Below are positions 1-7,948 of a DNA stretch of 64,000 bases, piece by piece (position 1 is the stretch's first letter; every line of letters begins with the position of its first letter). Origin of the DNA: Nonomuraea rhodomycinica (GTDB taxonomy: Bacteria; Actinomycetota; Actinomycetes; Streptosporangiales; Streptosporangiaceae); the NCBI RefSeq assembly GCF_013363995.1, contig NZ_JABWGO010000008.1, positions 310,001 to 374,000 of the forward strand. Direction: 5' to 3'. The notes beneath the pieces are model-generated. The model did no database searches. It saw only the letters and a list, made by a program, of their open reading frames with translations, and was not told the DNA's origin. Both the position numbers and the translations under genes were made by a program.

Positions 1-3000
1 TCTTCGGCACGTCCACGACGCGTTCCTGCGCGTGGTACATGTACACGGTGCCCTCGGGCATGCGGTGCGAGACGACCGCGCGGGCGACGACGACGCCGTT
101 GCGGTTGACCGCCTCCACCCAGTCGTTGTCGGAGACGCCGGCCCTGGCGGCGTCGGCGGGGCTCATCCAGATGGTCGGCCCGCCGCGCGACAGGGTCAGC
201 ATGAGCAGGTTGTCCTGGTACTCGGAGTGGATGGACCACTTGGAGTGCGGCGTGAGGTAGCGCACCGTGATGCCGTCCTCGCCGCCCTCGCCGACGGCGG
301 GCTCGCCGAACATCGCGGTCATGTTCAGCGGCGGCCGGTAGACGGGCAGCGCCTCGCCGGCCTCGCGCATCCAGTCGTGGTCGAGGTAGAAGTGCTGGCG
401 TCCGGTCAGCGTGTGCCAGGGTTTGCGGTGCTCGACGTTGACGGTGAACGCGGAGTAGCGCCGCCCGCCCGTCTCGCTGCCCGACCACTCCGGTGAGGTG
501 ATCACCGGGACGGGGCGGGCCTGGGTGTCGGCGAAGGTGATGCGCCGGTGCTCGTCGGCCAGGCCGTCGAAGGACGTCCCGGTGCGCCGGGCGAGCGTCT
601 CGAAGCCCTGGGCGGCCAGCCGCCCGTTGGTGGTGCCCGACAGGGCCAGCACGGCCTCGCACATGGCGACGTCCGTGGCCAGCGACGGCCGGCCGTCCGC
701 CGCGGTGCCGTTGGTCCGGCCGAGCCGTTCGACCTCGGCGGACACGTCGTACGTCAGCCCCTTCGTGGCGGCGCCCAGCCGTTCCAGCAGCGGGCCGAGG
801 GTGGCCATCCGCTCGGCCACCGCCGCGTAGTCGCGCTCGACCACGACGATCTTCGGGAAGTCGCGGCCGGGCACGGGCGCGCGGCCGGTGCCGCGCCAGT
901 CGCGCACCTGCCCGTGCGGGGTGGCCAGCTCGTCCGGCGTGTCGTGCAGCAGCGGCACGGCCACCACGTCGCGGCGGGTGCCCAGGTGGGTGCGGGCGAG
1001 GTCGCTGAAGGCGCGGGCGATGGCGTGGAAGGCGGCGAAGTCGGTGCGGGCCTGCCAGGGCGGGTCGATCGCCGGGGTGAAGGCGTGCACGAACGGGTGC
1101 ATGTCGGTGGACGACAGGTCGTGCTTCTCGTACCAGGTGGCCGCGGGCAGCACGACGTCGGAGAACAGCGTGGTGGAGGTCATCCGGAAGTCCAGCGACA
1201 GCAGCAGGTCCAGCTTGCCGCGCGGCGCCTCCGGCGGCCAGGCGAGGTCGCGGGGCCGCTGCTCCGGCCGGGCCTCCTCGGCCCGCAGCGACGCGTCGGT
1301 GCCGAGCAGGTGGCGCAGGAAGTACTCGTCGCCCTTGGCCGAGGAGCCGAGCAGGTTGGCCCGCCACACGGTCAGCACGCGCGGCCAGTTCGCGGGCGCG
1401 TCGGGGTCCTCGCAGGCGAAGCCGAGCCGGCCCGCCGCGACCTGCCCCGCCACGTACGCGCCCGGCTCCTCCCCCGCCGCGGCGGCCTCGTCGGCCAGGT
1501 CCAGCGGGTTGCGGTCGAACGTCGGGTAGGACGGCATCCAGCCGAGCCGCGCCGACTGGGCCAGCAGGTCGGCCGTCGCCCGGCCGGCGAACATGCCCTC
1601 GCCCAGCGGCGAGGAGACCACATCGGCCGGGTAGGTGTCGTAGCGCCACTGGTCGGTGTGCAGGTACCAGTAGGCGGTGCCGATCATCTGCCGGGGCGGG
1701 CGCGACCAGTCCAGGCCGAAGGCGAGCTGCGCCCAGCCGGTGATCGGCCGGCACTTCTCCTGGCCGACGTAGTGCGCCCAGCCGCCGCCGTTGACGCCCT
1801 GGCAGCCGGTGAGCGTGGTCAGCGCCAGGAACGCGCGGTAGATCGTGTCGGAGTGGAACCAGTGGTTCGTCCCCGCCCCCATGATGATCATGGATCGGCC
1901 GCCGGACTCCTCGGCGTTGCGGGCGAACTCGCGCGCGATCCGGGCCGCCTTCCTCGCGGGCACGCCGGTCAGCGCCTCCTGCCAGGCCGGGGTGTACGGC
2001 TCGGCCGCGTCGTCGTAGCCGGCCGGCCAGCGGCCCGGCAGGCCCGGGCGGGCCACGCCGTACTGGGCGAGCATCAGGTCGAGGACCGTGGTGACCAGGT
2101 GCCCGCCCACCCGCCGCACCGGGACGCCCCGCTCCAGCACGCCTTCACCGTGGCCGTCGAAGCGCGGCAGGGACACCGGCGCCGCGTCCTGCCCGAGGAC
2201 GGTGAGCAGCGGGGTCACCTCGCCGAGGTCGAGGTTCCAGCGGCCCTCGCCCTCCGGCCCCCACCGGAACCCCAGCGACCCGTTGGGCACGACCGGCTGC
2301 CCGGTCGCCTCGTCCAGCACGACCGTCTTGAACGCCGCGTTCTCCCCCTGCTCGCCCAGGTCGGCGGCGGTCAGGAAGCGGCGCGGCACGTACGCGTCGC
2401 CGCGCGGCTCCAGCGTCACCAGGAACGGCAGGTCCGTGTAGCGGCGCGCGTAGCCGGCGAACGGCGGGCCACCGCCGGCGCCGGCGCGGTCGTCGGCGCG
2501 GTCGTCGGCGCGGTCGCGGTAGAACTCCGCGAGGATCACGTGTCCCATAGCCATGGCCAGCGCGCCGTCGGTGCCGGGATGCGGGGCCAGCCACTCGTCG
2601 GCGAACTTGGCGGCGTCGTTGTAGTCGGGGGCGAGGACCACGACCTTCTGGCCCCGGTAGCGGGCCTCGGCCATGTAGTGGGCGTCGGGCGTGCGGGTGA
2701 CCGGCACGTTGGAGCCCCACAGCATGAGGTAGGCCGCGTCCCACCAGTCGGCCGACTCGGGCACGTCGGTCTGGTCGCCGAACACCTGGGGCGAGGCCAC
2801 GGGCAGGTCGGCGTACCAGTCGTAGAACGACAGCATCGACCCGCCGAGCAGCGAGACGAACCGGGCGCCCACCGCGTGGGACACCATCGACATGGCCGGG
2901 ATCGGCGAGAAGCCGGCCACCCGGTCGGGCCCGTACGTCCTGATCGTGTGGACGTGCGCCGCGGCGACGAGCTCGGTGGCCTCGTCCCAGGTGACGCGGA

Positions 3001-3496
3001 CCAGCCCGCCCTTGCCGCGGGCCTGCTGGTAGCGGCGCCGCTTGTCCGGGTCGGAGGTGATCTCCGCCCAGGCGGCCACCGGGTCGCCCAGCCGGGCCTT
3101 CGCCTCGCGGTACATCTCCACGAGCACGCCTCTGGCGTACGGGAAGCGGACCCGGGTGGGCGAGTAGGTGTACCAGGAGAACGCCGCGCCGCGCGGGCAG
3201 CCGCGGGGCTCGTACTCGGGCCGGTCGCCGCCGACGCTCGGGTAGTCGGTCTGCTGCGTCTCCCACGTGATCACGCCGTCCTTGACGTAGACCTTCCAGG
3301 AGCAGGAGCCGGTGCAGTTGACGCCGTGGGTGGAGCGCACGACCTTGTCGTGGCTCCACCGGTCGCGGTAGAAGACGTCGCCGTCCCGGCCGCCGATCTG
3401 GTGCAGCGTCCGCAGGTCGCCGGAGACCCGGCCGGGCCGCAGGTGGCGGCCGAGCCTGAGCAGCGCGTCGCTGAGCGGACCGTCGGTGGCGGCCAT
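1..3496 (-). CDS. narG: Respiratory nitrate reductase alpha subunit (3' end outside window)
   Basis: Catalytic molybdenum subunit of membrane-bound nitrate reductase, which reduces nitrate to nitrite with electrons from quinol via NarH and NarI. About 1165 codons are present and the C-terminal tail (roughly 70 residues by family length) lies beyond position 1. The N-terminal FS0 iron-sulfur motif is intact: H57, C61, C65 and C100, i.e. HxxxCxxxC-x34-C. The SFYDWYADLP segment carries the family's Mo-ligand Asp, and the sequence at the window edge (MYHAQERVVDV) is still NarG. I chose the ATG at 3496 because AAGGAGG lies 8 nt upstream; an in-frame ATG at 3523 overlaps the narK stop as ATGA and is the alternative. 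narK is directly upstream. narH, narJ and narI should follow off the window but are not seen. Confidence 0.95.
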   Translation of the reverse strand, partial: MAATDGPLSDALLRLGRHLRPGRVSGDLRTLHQIGGRDGDVFYRDRWSHDKVVRSTHGVNCTGSCSWKVYVKDGVITWETQQTDYPSVGGDRPEYEPRGCPRGAAFSWYTYSPTRVRFPYARGVLVEMYREAKARLGDPVAAWAEITSDPDKRRRYQQARGKGGLVRVTWDEATELVAAAHVHTIRTYGPDRVAGFSPIPAMSMVSHAVGARFVSLLGGSMLSFYDWYADLPVASPQVFGDQTDVPESADWWDAAYLMLWGSNVPVTRTPDAHYMAEARYRGQKVVVLAPDYNDAAKFADEWLAPHPGTDGALAMAMGHVILAEFYRDRADDRADDRAGAGGGPPFAGYARRYTDLPFLVTLEPRGDAYVPRRFLTAADLGEQGENAAFKTVVLDEATGQPVVPNGSLGFRWGPEGEGRWNLDLGEVTPLLTVLGQDAAPVSLPRFDGHGEGVLERGVPVRRVGGHLVTTVLDLMLAQYGVARPGLPGRWPAGYDDAAEPYTPAWQEALTGVPARKAARIAREFARNAEESGGRSMIIMGAGTNHWFHSDTIYRAFLALTTLTGCQGVNGGGWAHYVGQEKCRPITGWAQLAFGLDWSRPPRQMIGTAYWYLHTDQWRYDTYPADVVSSPLGEGMFAGRATADLLAQSARLGWMPSYPTFDRNPLDLADEAAAAGEEPGAYVAGQVAAGRLGFACEDPDAPANWPRVLTVWRANLLGSSAKGDEYFLRHLLGTDASLRAEEARPEQRPRDLAWPPEAPRGKLDLLLSLDFRMTSTTLFSDVVLPAATWYEKHDLSSTDMHPFVHAFTPAIDPPWQARTDFAAFHAIARAFSDLARTHLGTRRDVVAVPLLHDTPDELATPHGQVRDWRGTGRAPVPGRDFPKIVVVERDYAAVAERMATLGPLLERLGAATKGLTYDVSAEVERLGRTNGTAADGRPSLATDVAMCEAVLALSGTTNGRLAAQGFETLARRTGTSFDGLADEHRRITFADTQARPVPVITSPEWSGSETGGRRYSAFTVNVEHRKPWHTLTGRQHFYLDHDWMREAGEALPVYRPPLNMTAMFGEPAVGEGGEDGITVRYLTPHSKWSIHSEYQDNLLMLTLSRGGPTIWMSPADAARAGVSDNDWVEAVNRNGVVVARAVVSHRMPEGTVYMYHAQERVVDVPK

Positions 3497-3519
3497 GGGC
3501 GGGGCCTCCTTCTTGTCTG

Positions 3520-4749
3520 TCATGTCTCGGACGTCCTGGGGTCCGGGGTCGTGGCGCGGGCGGCGGGGCGCAGGACGGCCCAGCAGTAGACGAACGCGCC
3601 GAACGCCATGGCCGCGAGCAGCATCAGGCCGATGGCGTACGAGCCGGTGGCCTGGTAGATCAGCCCCATGACGATGGGCGGCAGGAAACCGCCCAGCCCG
3701 CCGGCGGCGCCGACGACGCCCGTGGCGCTGCCCACGGACGCGGCGGGCACGGCCCGGCCGAGGATCGCGAACACCGCGCCGTTGCCCAGCCCGAGCGCCG
3801 CGGCCATGGCCAGGAACCCGGCCGTGGCGAGCGGCATGCCGGGCGCGAAGGAGACGACGATCGCGCAGGCGAACACCGCGGCCAGCACCCAGCTCAGCAC
3901 CCGCTCGCCGCCCAGCCGGTCCGACAGCCAGCCGCCCACCGGGCGGGCCAGGGTGGCCAGCACCACGAACCCGGCCGTGCGGGCCGCGGCGTCGGCGACC
4001 GTCAGCCCGTACTGGGCCTTGAGGTACAGCGGCAGGTAGACGCCGAAGGCGACGAACCCGCCGAAGGTCAGCGCGTACATGCCGGCCAGCTCCCGCGTGA
4101 CGCGCAGCCGCGCGGCGGCGGCGAACCTGGCCGTGAACGACTGCGCGGGCGCCGCGCCGCCGGAGGGGGCGTCCCGGCCCAGGACGAGGAAGGCGATCCC
4201 GACCAGCACGAGGGCCACGGCCACCGCGAAGAAGGGCGTGGCCCGGCCGAACTCGGCGGCCAGCCACGGCGTGAGGAACCCGGAGATCGCGGTGCCGATG
4301 TTGCCCATCCCGAAGATCCCGAGCGCCAGGCCGCGCCGCTCGGGCGGGTACCAGGCGTTGACGAACGGCACGCCGATCGCGAACGTCGCCCCGGTCATGC
4401 CCAGCACCAGGCCGCCGGCCAGCAGCGCGGGATAGCTCTCGGCGAAGGCCAGAAACACCACGGGCAGGGCGCCGAGCAGGCTGGTGACGCCGAAGACGAG
4501 CCGCCCGCCGTACCGGTCGGTCAGGGCGCCGAGCACCATGCGGCCCAGCGACCCGACGATCACGGGGACGGCGACCAGGACCGAGACCGCGGTCGCGCTC
4601 AGCCCGAGCAGCTCCTTGTAGACGGGGCCGAGGGGGCTCAGCAGCGCCCAGGCCCAGAAGTTGACCGCGAACGCGGTCGTGGCGAGGACCAGTGCCTTGG
4701 TGCGTCCGGCCGTCGTGGCGCGGGGCGCGACTGGTGGAACGGCGGTCAT
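3520..4749 (-). CDS. narK: Nitrate/nitrite transporter, NarK-type MFS
   Basis: Major facilitator superfamily protein of 409 aa that would import nitrate and/or export nitrite for the reductase encoded next. About twelve hydrophobic segments are visible, including FAVNFWAWALLSPLGPVYKE near the N-terminus and the Gly-rich 'nitrate signature'-like stretches GMGNIGTAISGF and GVVGAAGGLGGF typical of NarK proteins. The ATG at 4749 is preferred over a GTG at 4755 because GGAAGG sits 5 nt before it. Its stop overlaps the upstream alternative narG start, so the two are probably co-transcribed. Upstream lie a structured leader and a DosR-like box (4823-4836), which suggest induction by low oxygen. Nitrate specificity is inferred from family and neighbour. 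Confidence 0.93.
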   Translation of the reverse strand: MTAVPPVAPRATTAGRTKALVLATTAFAVNFWAWALLSPLGPVYKELLGLSATAVSVLVAVPVIVGSLGRMVLGALTDRYGGRLVFGVTSLLGALPVVFLAFAESYPALLAGGLVLGMTGATFAIGVPFVNAWYPPERRGLALGIFGMGNIGTAISGFLTPWLAAEFGRATPFFAVAVALVLVGIAFLVLGRDAPSGGAAPAQSFTARFAAAARLRVTRELAGMYALTFGGFVAFGVYLPLYLKAQYGLTVADAAARTAGFVVLATLARPVGGWLSDRLGGERVLSWVLAAVFACAIVVSFAPGMPLATAGFLAMAAALGLGNGAVFAILGRAVPAASVGSATGVVGAAGGLGGFLPPIVMGLIYQATGSYAIGLMLLAAMAFGAFVYCWAVLRPAARATTPDPRTSET

Positions 4750-4769
4750 CGGCACCTTCCGGAGAAACT

Positions 4770-4816
4770 GGGCGGATCTGGCGTGCCCTGCCAGGCTCCT
4801 TCAGTCGCATCCGCCC
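4770..4816 (-). other. Structured 5' leader of narK (nested stem-loops)
   Basis: An 8-bp inverted repeat (4770-4777 with 4809-4816, GGGCGGAT/ATCCGCCC) encloses a second hairpin, CTGGC at 4778-4782 with GCCAG at 4790-4794, directly stacked on it. In the narK RNA this would form a compact branched structure about 20 nt before the start codon. No known riboswitch class is recognised. Confidence 0.35.
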
Positions 4817-4822
4817 CAGTCA

Positions 4823-4836
4823 GGGTCTTTGGTCCC
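4823..4836. promoter_or_regulatory. DosR/DevR-like box upstream of narK
   Basis: GGGTCTTTGGTCCC matches the 14-bp core of the DosR motif (GGGACTNNAGTCCC) at all but two positions and is a near palindrome. It lies about 75-90 bp before the narK start. The outer bases of the 20-bp consensus are only partly conserved. Mycobacterial narK2 belongs to the DosR regulon, so the context fits; binding is an inference. Confidence 0.5.
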
Positions 4837-4880
4837 TCGATCCGTACCCGAACGACTCCCGCCTTATCCCCACATTTCTG

Positions 4881-5531
4881 TCAGCCGGTGACGATGCGGC
4901 GGCCCGTCACGCGCGACGGCCTGATCTGCAGGTACTGCCGGCGGTCGCCGCCGGCCCAGGGCTCGACGCCCGTCGCCGCCGCGTCGGCCTCCTCCTCGTC
5001 CGTGACGTGGTGCAGCGAGCCCTGCACGAGCACGCTCCAGCCGCCGCCGGTCAGCTCGTGGACGCGGTCGACCTCGAAGGCGACCTTGTACTCGACGCCC
5101 CGCATGCCGGTGCGCAGGTCGGCGTCCGTCGCGCCGCCGGGCGTCGTGCGGAACACGATCGCGCCGCCGTCGGACAGCCGGTAGTTCACCGGCAGCACCG
5201 TCAGGCCGTAGCGGCCCTCGAAGGCGATGCGCCCGATCCCGCCCGGCGCGATCAGCCGCAGGCACTCCTTCTCGTCCAGCTCGGCCAGGTCCGCGCCGGG
5301 CGCCGCCTCGCCCGCGCCGACCGGCGCCTCGTCCAGCAGCTCGGCCACCGTCGTGCCCAGCGCGCGGGCCAGCCGGTCGGCCGTCTCGCGCGCGGACGGG
5401 TCCGACTGCTCCTCCAGGCACCGGACGTACCCCTCGTCGACTCCGGCCTGCTCGGCCAGGCGCTCACGGGTCAGGCCCAGCGATGCGCGCCGCTCGGCGA
5501 TCCTGCGTCCGAAGCTCCCGAGATCCGACAT
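4881..5531 (-). CDS. HTH (Xre-like) plus pyridoxamine 5'-phosphate oxidase-fold protein
   Basis: A 216-aa two-domain protein. Residues about 5-60 form an Xre/Cro-type helix-turn-helix (RIAERRASLGLTRERLAEQAG). Residues about 85-210 resemble the flavin-binding split barrel of the PPOX family (IGRIAFEGRYGLTVLPVNY, later HELTGGGWSVLVQG). Such fusions are common in actinobacteria; their substrate (FMN, F420 or heme) is not established from sequence. The ATG at 5531 has GGAG 8 nt upstream and is preferred over an in-frame ATG at 5543. It stands next to narK, whose promoter region carries a DosR-like box, so a link to redox or low-oxygen conditions is plausible but unproven. Confidence 0.8.
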   Translation of the reverse strand: MSDLGSFGRRIAERRASLGLTRERLAEQAGVDEGYVRCLEEQSDPSARETADRLARALGTTVAELLDEAPVGAGEAAPGADLAELDEKECLRLIAPGGIGRIAFEGRYGLTVLPVNYRLSDGGAIVFRTTPGGATDADLRTGMRGVEYKVAFEVDRVHELTGGGWSVLVQGSLHHVTDEEEADAAATGVEPWAGGDRRQYLQIRPSRVTGRRIVTG

Positions 5532-5663
5532 ATCGCTCTCCATCTCCACGACGGGTGTCTTCCCTCGGATCACCGTAGTAGGCGGATGTTCCGAAAACCG
5601 GTCCGGCGAGCGGTGTGGTGACCTTCGTCCGCGATGTCAGGGACCTTCGGCGCGGCGCCGCGC

Positions 5664-5685
5664 GTCCCGCCCGGTCCCGCGGGAC
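5664..5685. terminator. Hairpin terminator candidate after the DUF4386-like gene
   Basis: GTCCCGC (5664-5670) pairs with GCGGGAC (5679-5685) around an 8-nt loop just beyond the stop at 5693. There is no T-run, as is usual for actinobacterial terminators. Confidence 0.4.
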
Positions 5686-5692
5686 AGGCCGT

Positions 5693-6406
5693 CTAGTGCC
5701 CCATGACCGGCCGCGCGCCCGCGGCGGGCATGGGCAGGTGCTCGCGGATCAGCATGTAGCTGGCCACCAGCACCCAGACCGCCAGGAGCACCCCCGGGAC
5801 CACCACCATCAGCGGCGCGTCCGGCGCGAGAGCCCGCGCCGTGCTGCCCACGCCCAGCGCGGTCAGCAGCTTGAGCGCCGCGACGACGATCGCGAACCAG
5901 GCCATCCACATGGGGAGGACCCGCGTGTGCATGATCGCGGCGGCCGTCACGGCGAACGTCGCCGCCACCGCGATGCCGGCGATCATGTTCATCACGGTCA
6001 ACGCGGTGTACGGGCCCGCGGCCAGGGCCATCAGGGCGCCGCGGTGCGTGGTGATGGCGTACGTCAGCCCCGCGAAGATCGCCACCCCGATGAACATGAT
6101 CGTGGAGACGAGGATGTAACCCGCCAGCACCAGCGCCGGCGTGTCACTCGTGTCGTCCGCGCGCCGGAACGCCGTGGCCAGCGCCACGCCGAACCACAGG
6201 AACAGCATCGTGGCGATCCCGTACAGCACCGAGGCCGCCATGACCTGGGTGCGGTACTCGAACAGGTATCCCGCGATGCTCGACGCCGACTCCGCGACGC
6301 TCGGGGCGTTCCCCATGACGATCCTGCCGATGATCGCCACCACGACGGCCGCGATGCCCGCGATGCCGCCCCAGCGAAGTTCGTGGCTCTGCTTCATCGT
6401 TTTCAT
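5693..6406 (-). CDS. Multipass membrane protein, DUF4386-like
   Basis: A 237-aa integral membrane protein with about six hydrophobic helices: WGGIAGIAAVVVAIIGRIVM, an AASVLYGIATMLFLWFG stretch, then four more to the C-terminus. The family is tentatively DUF4386; its biochemical role is unknown and nothing here reveals one. The start is uncertain: ATGs lie at 6412, 6406 and 6397. The second is chosen because GGGGG is 8 nt before it. It is divergent from the SpoIIE-type phosphatase gene, with about 210 bp between them. Confidence 0.6.
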   Translation of the reverse strand: MKTMKQSHELRWGGIAGIAAVVVAIIGRIVMGNAPSVAESASSIAGYLFEYRTQVMAASVLYGIATMLFLWFGVALATAFRRADDTSDTPALVLAGYILVSTIMFIGVAIFAGLTYAITTHRGALMALAAGPYTALTVMNMIAGIAVAATFAVTAAAIMHTRVLPMWMAWFAIVVAALKLLTALGVGSTARALAPDAPLMVVVPGVLLAVWVLVASYMLIREHLPMPAAGARPVMGH

Positions 6407-6615
6407 CAGCATTACCCCCGGATTCCATCATCCGGCGGCCCCGATACGTCGCCAGGGTCGCCGGTCAACCTTTGCCGTTTCTTTGGCGCGCCCACCGGCG
6501 TGTCCCCGGGGCGACCACGCCGCTCGGGGAAACCACCCGGGACCGGCCCGTACATCAGTACCAAACCCGCAGGACACCGGTAGAAAGGACGTCGAGGACT
6601 ACGAGGAGTGAGCGC

Positions 6616-7869
6616 GTGCGGGACAACGGTGAGCGCATGCTGGGCGGCCTGATCGCCGCCCATCACCTCGCCACGCTCGAGGAGCTGCCCTGGCTGATCA
6701 GCCGGCACGCCGAGCACGTGGGCTTCTCCGACGTGCTCGTCTACGTGGCCGACCTGCAGCAGCAGTACCTCGTGCCGCTGCCCGGCCAGCGGCACGAGGA
6801 CGGCACGCCGTTCGAGCGCATCCGCGTCGACTCCACCGTGGCCGGCCGCGCGTTCCGCATGCTGGACATCGTCCAGACCAGGCCCACCAGCGGCCCCGCC
6901 ACGGACGAGCCCGAGGCGGCGCAGCCGCCCGCCGCCCAGGAGCCGCGCCGGATGTACCTGCCGCTCCTGGACGGCACCGAACGGCTCGGCGTGCTCGCCC
7001 TCACCGTGCCCCGCGACGACGAGCGCGTCCGGTGGCGGGCCTCGCAGCTCGCCGCCCTCACCGCGCTCGTCCTGGCCAACAAGCGCAGCACCAGCGACAC
7101 CTACGCCCGGCTCGTCCGCGCCCAGCCCATGCAGCTGTCGGCGGAGATGCTGTGGACCCTGCTGCCGGTGCGGACGTTCGCGACCGGACGGGTCGTGGTC
7201 ACCGCCGCCCTGGAGCCCGCCTACCTGGCCGGCGGCGACGCCTTCGACTACGCGGTGGCCGGCGACCTGCTGCACCTGGCGGTGTTCGACGCCATGGGGC
7301 ACGACACGGCCGCGGGACTCACGGCCACGATCGCGGTGGGCGCCTGCCGCAACACCCGCCGCGAGGACGTGGACCTTCCCGGCATCGGCGAGGCCGTGGA
7401 CGCGGCCGTCTTCGAGCAGTTCGCCGGCACCCAGTTCGCCACCGGCGTCCTGGCCGCCCTCGACCTGCGCACGGGGGTCCTGCGGTGGATCAACCGCGGC
7501 CACCACCCGCCGCTGGTGCTGCGCCACGGCCGCCTGGTGGCCACGCTCAGGACCGAGCCGGACCCGCCCATGGGCTTCCGGCTCGGCGCCGTCCACCCGC
7601 CGGCCCGCTACCAGCTCGAACCCGGCGACAGACTGCTGTTCTACACCGACGGCGTCATCGAGGCGCGCAGCCCGGACGGGGAGGTGTTCGGCCTGGAGCG
7701 GTTCGTGGACTTCGTCATCCGCCGGGAGGCCGACGGCGTGCCGCCGCCCGAGACGCTGCGCCGGCTCATCCAGACGCTGCTCGAACACCAGCAGGACCGC
7801 CTCCAGGACGACGCCACGGTCATGCTCGTCGAATGGCGCACCCAGAGCGAGCAGCGGCTCGTCATCTGA
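6616..7869 (+). CDS. PP2C-type SpoIIE protein serine/threonine phosphatase
   Basis: A 417-aa protein. The N-terminal half (about 1-170) looks like a degenerate sensory GAF-type domain. The C-terminal half is a SpoIIE phosphatase (PP2C fold) with the metal-binding acidic motifs GGDAFDYAV and FDAMGHDTAAG and the later FYTDGVIEARSPDGE. Proteins of this type usually dephosphorylate anti-sigma-factor antagonists in partner-switching stress pathways. No anti-sigma or STAS partner is visible nearby. The GTG at 6616 is chosen because GAGGAG lies 6 nt before it; the open frame extends upstream to 6472 but without a ribosome binding site. It stands alone upstream of the LAL regulator on the same strand. 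Confidence 0.88.
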   Translation: MRDNGERMLGGLIAAHHLATLEELPWLISRHAEHVGFSDVLVYVADLQQQYLVPLPGQRHEDGTPFERIRVDSTVAGRAFRMLDIVQTRPTSGPATDEPEAAQPPAAQEPRRMYLPLLDGTERLGVLALTVPRDDERVRWRASQLAALTALVLANKRSTSDTYARLVRAQPMQLSAEMLWTLLPVRTFATGRVVVTAALEPAYLAGGDAFDYAVAGDLLHLAVFDAMGHDTAAGLTATIAVGACRNTRREDVDLPGIGEAVDAAVFEQFAGTQFATGVLAALDLRTGVLRWINRGHHPPLVLRHGRLVATLRTEPDPPMGFRLGAVHPPARYQLEPGDRLLFYTDGVIEARSPDGEVFGLERFVDFVIRREADGVPPPETLRRLIQTLLEHQQDRLQDDATVMLVEWRTQSEQRLVI

Positions 7870-7921
7870 CCACGCACCGCGAGAGGGCCCTTACCCGGGA
7901 GTGGACAAGGTTTCATACTGA

Positions 7922-7943
7922 CTCCTGACTTGATCGTCAGGAG
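7922..7943 (+). promoter_or_regulatory. Perfect inverted repeat covering the ribosome binding site of the LAL gene
   Basis: CTCCTGAC (7922-7929) and GTCAGGAG (7936-7943) are perfectly complementary with a 6-nt loop. The 3' arm contains the AGGAGG Shine-Dalgarno sequence of the gene starting at 7949. It could hide the ribosome binding site in RNA or act as a DNA operator. Confidence 0.55.
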
Positions 7944-7948
7944 GGTGG

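Noticed and set aside
548-3589. Long plus-strand open frame opposite narG
   Set aside because: It is antisense to a clear NarG with intact Fe-S motif. High GC keeps the opposite frame open; its translation is Arg/Gly/Val-rich with no domain.
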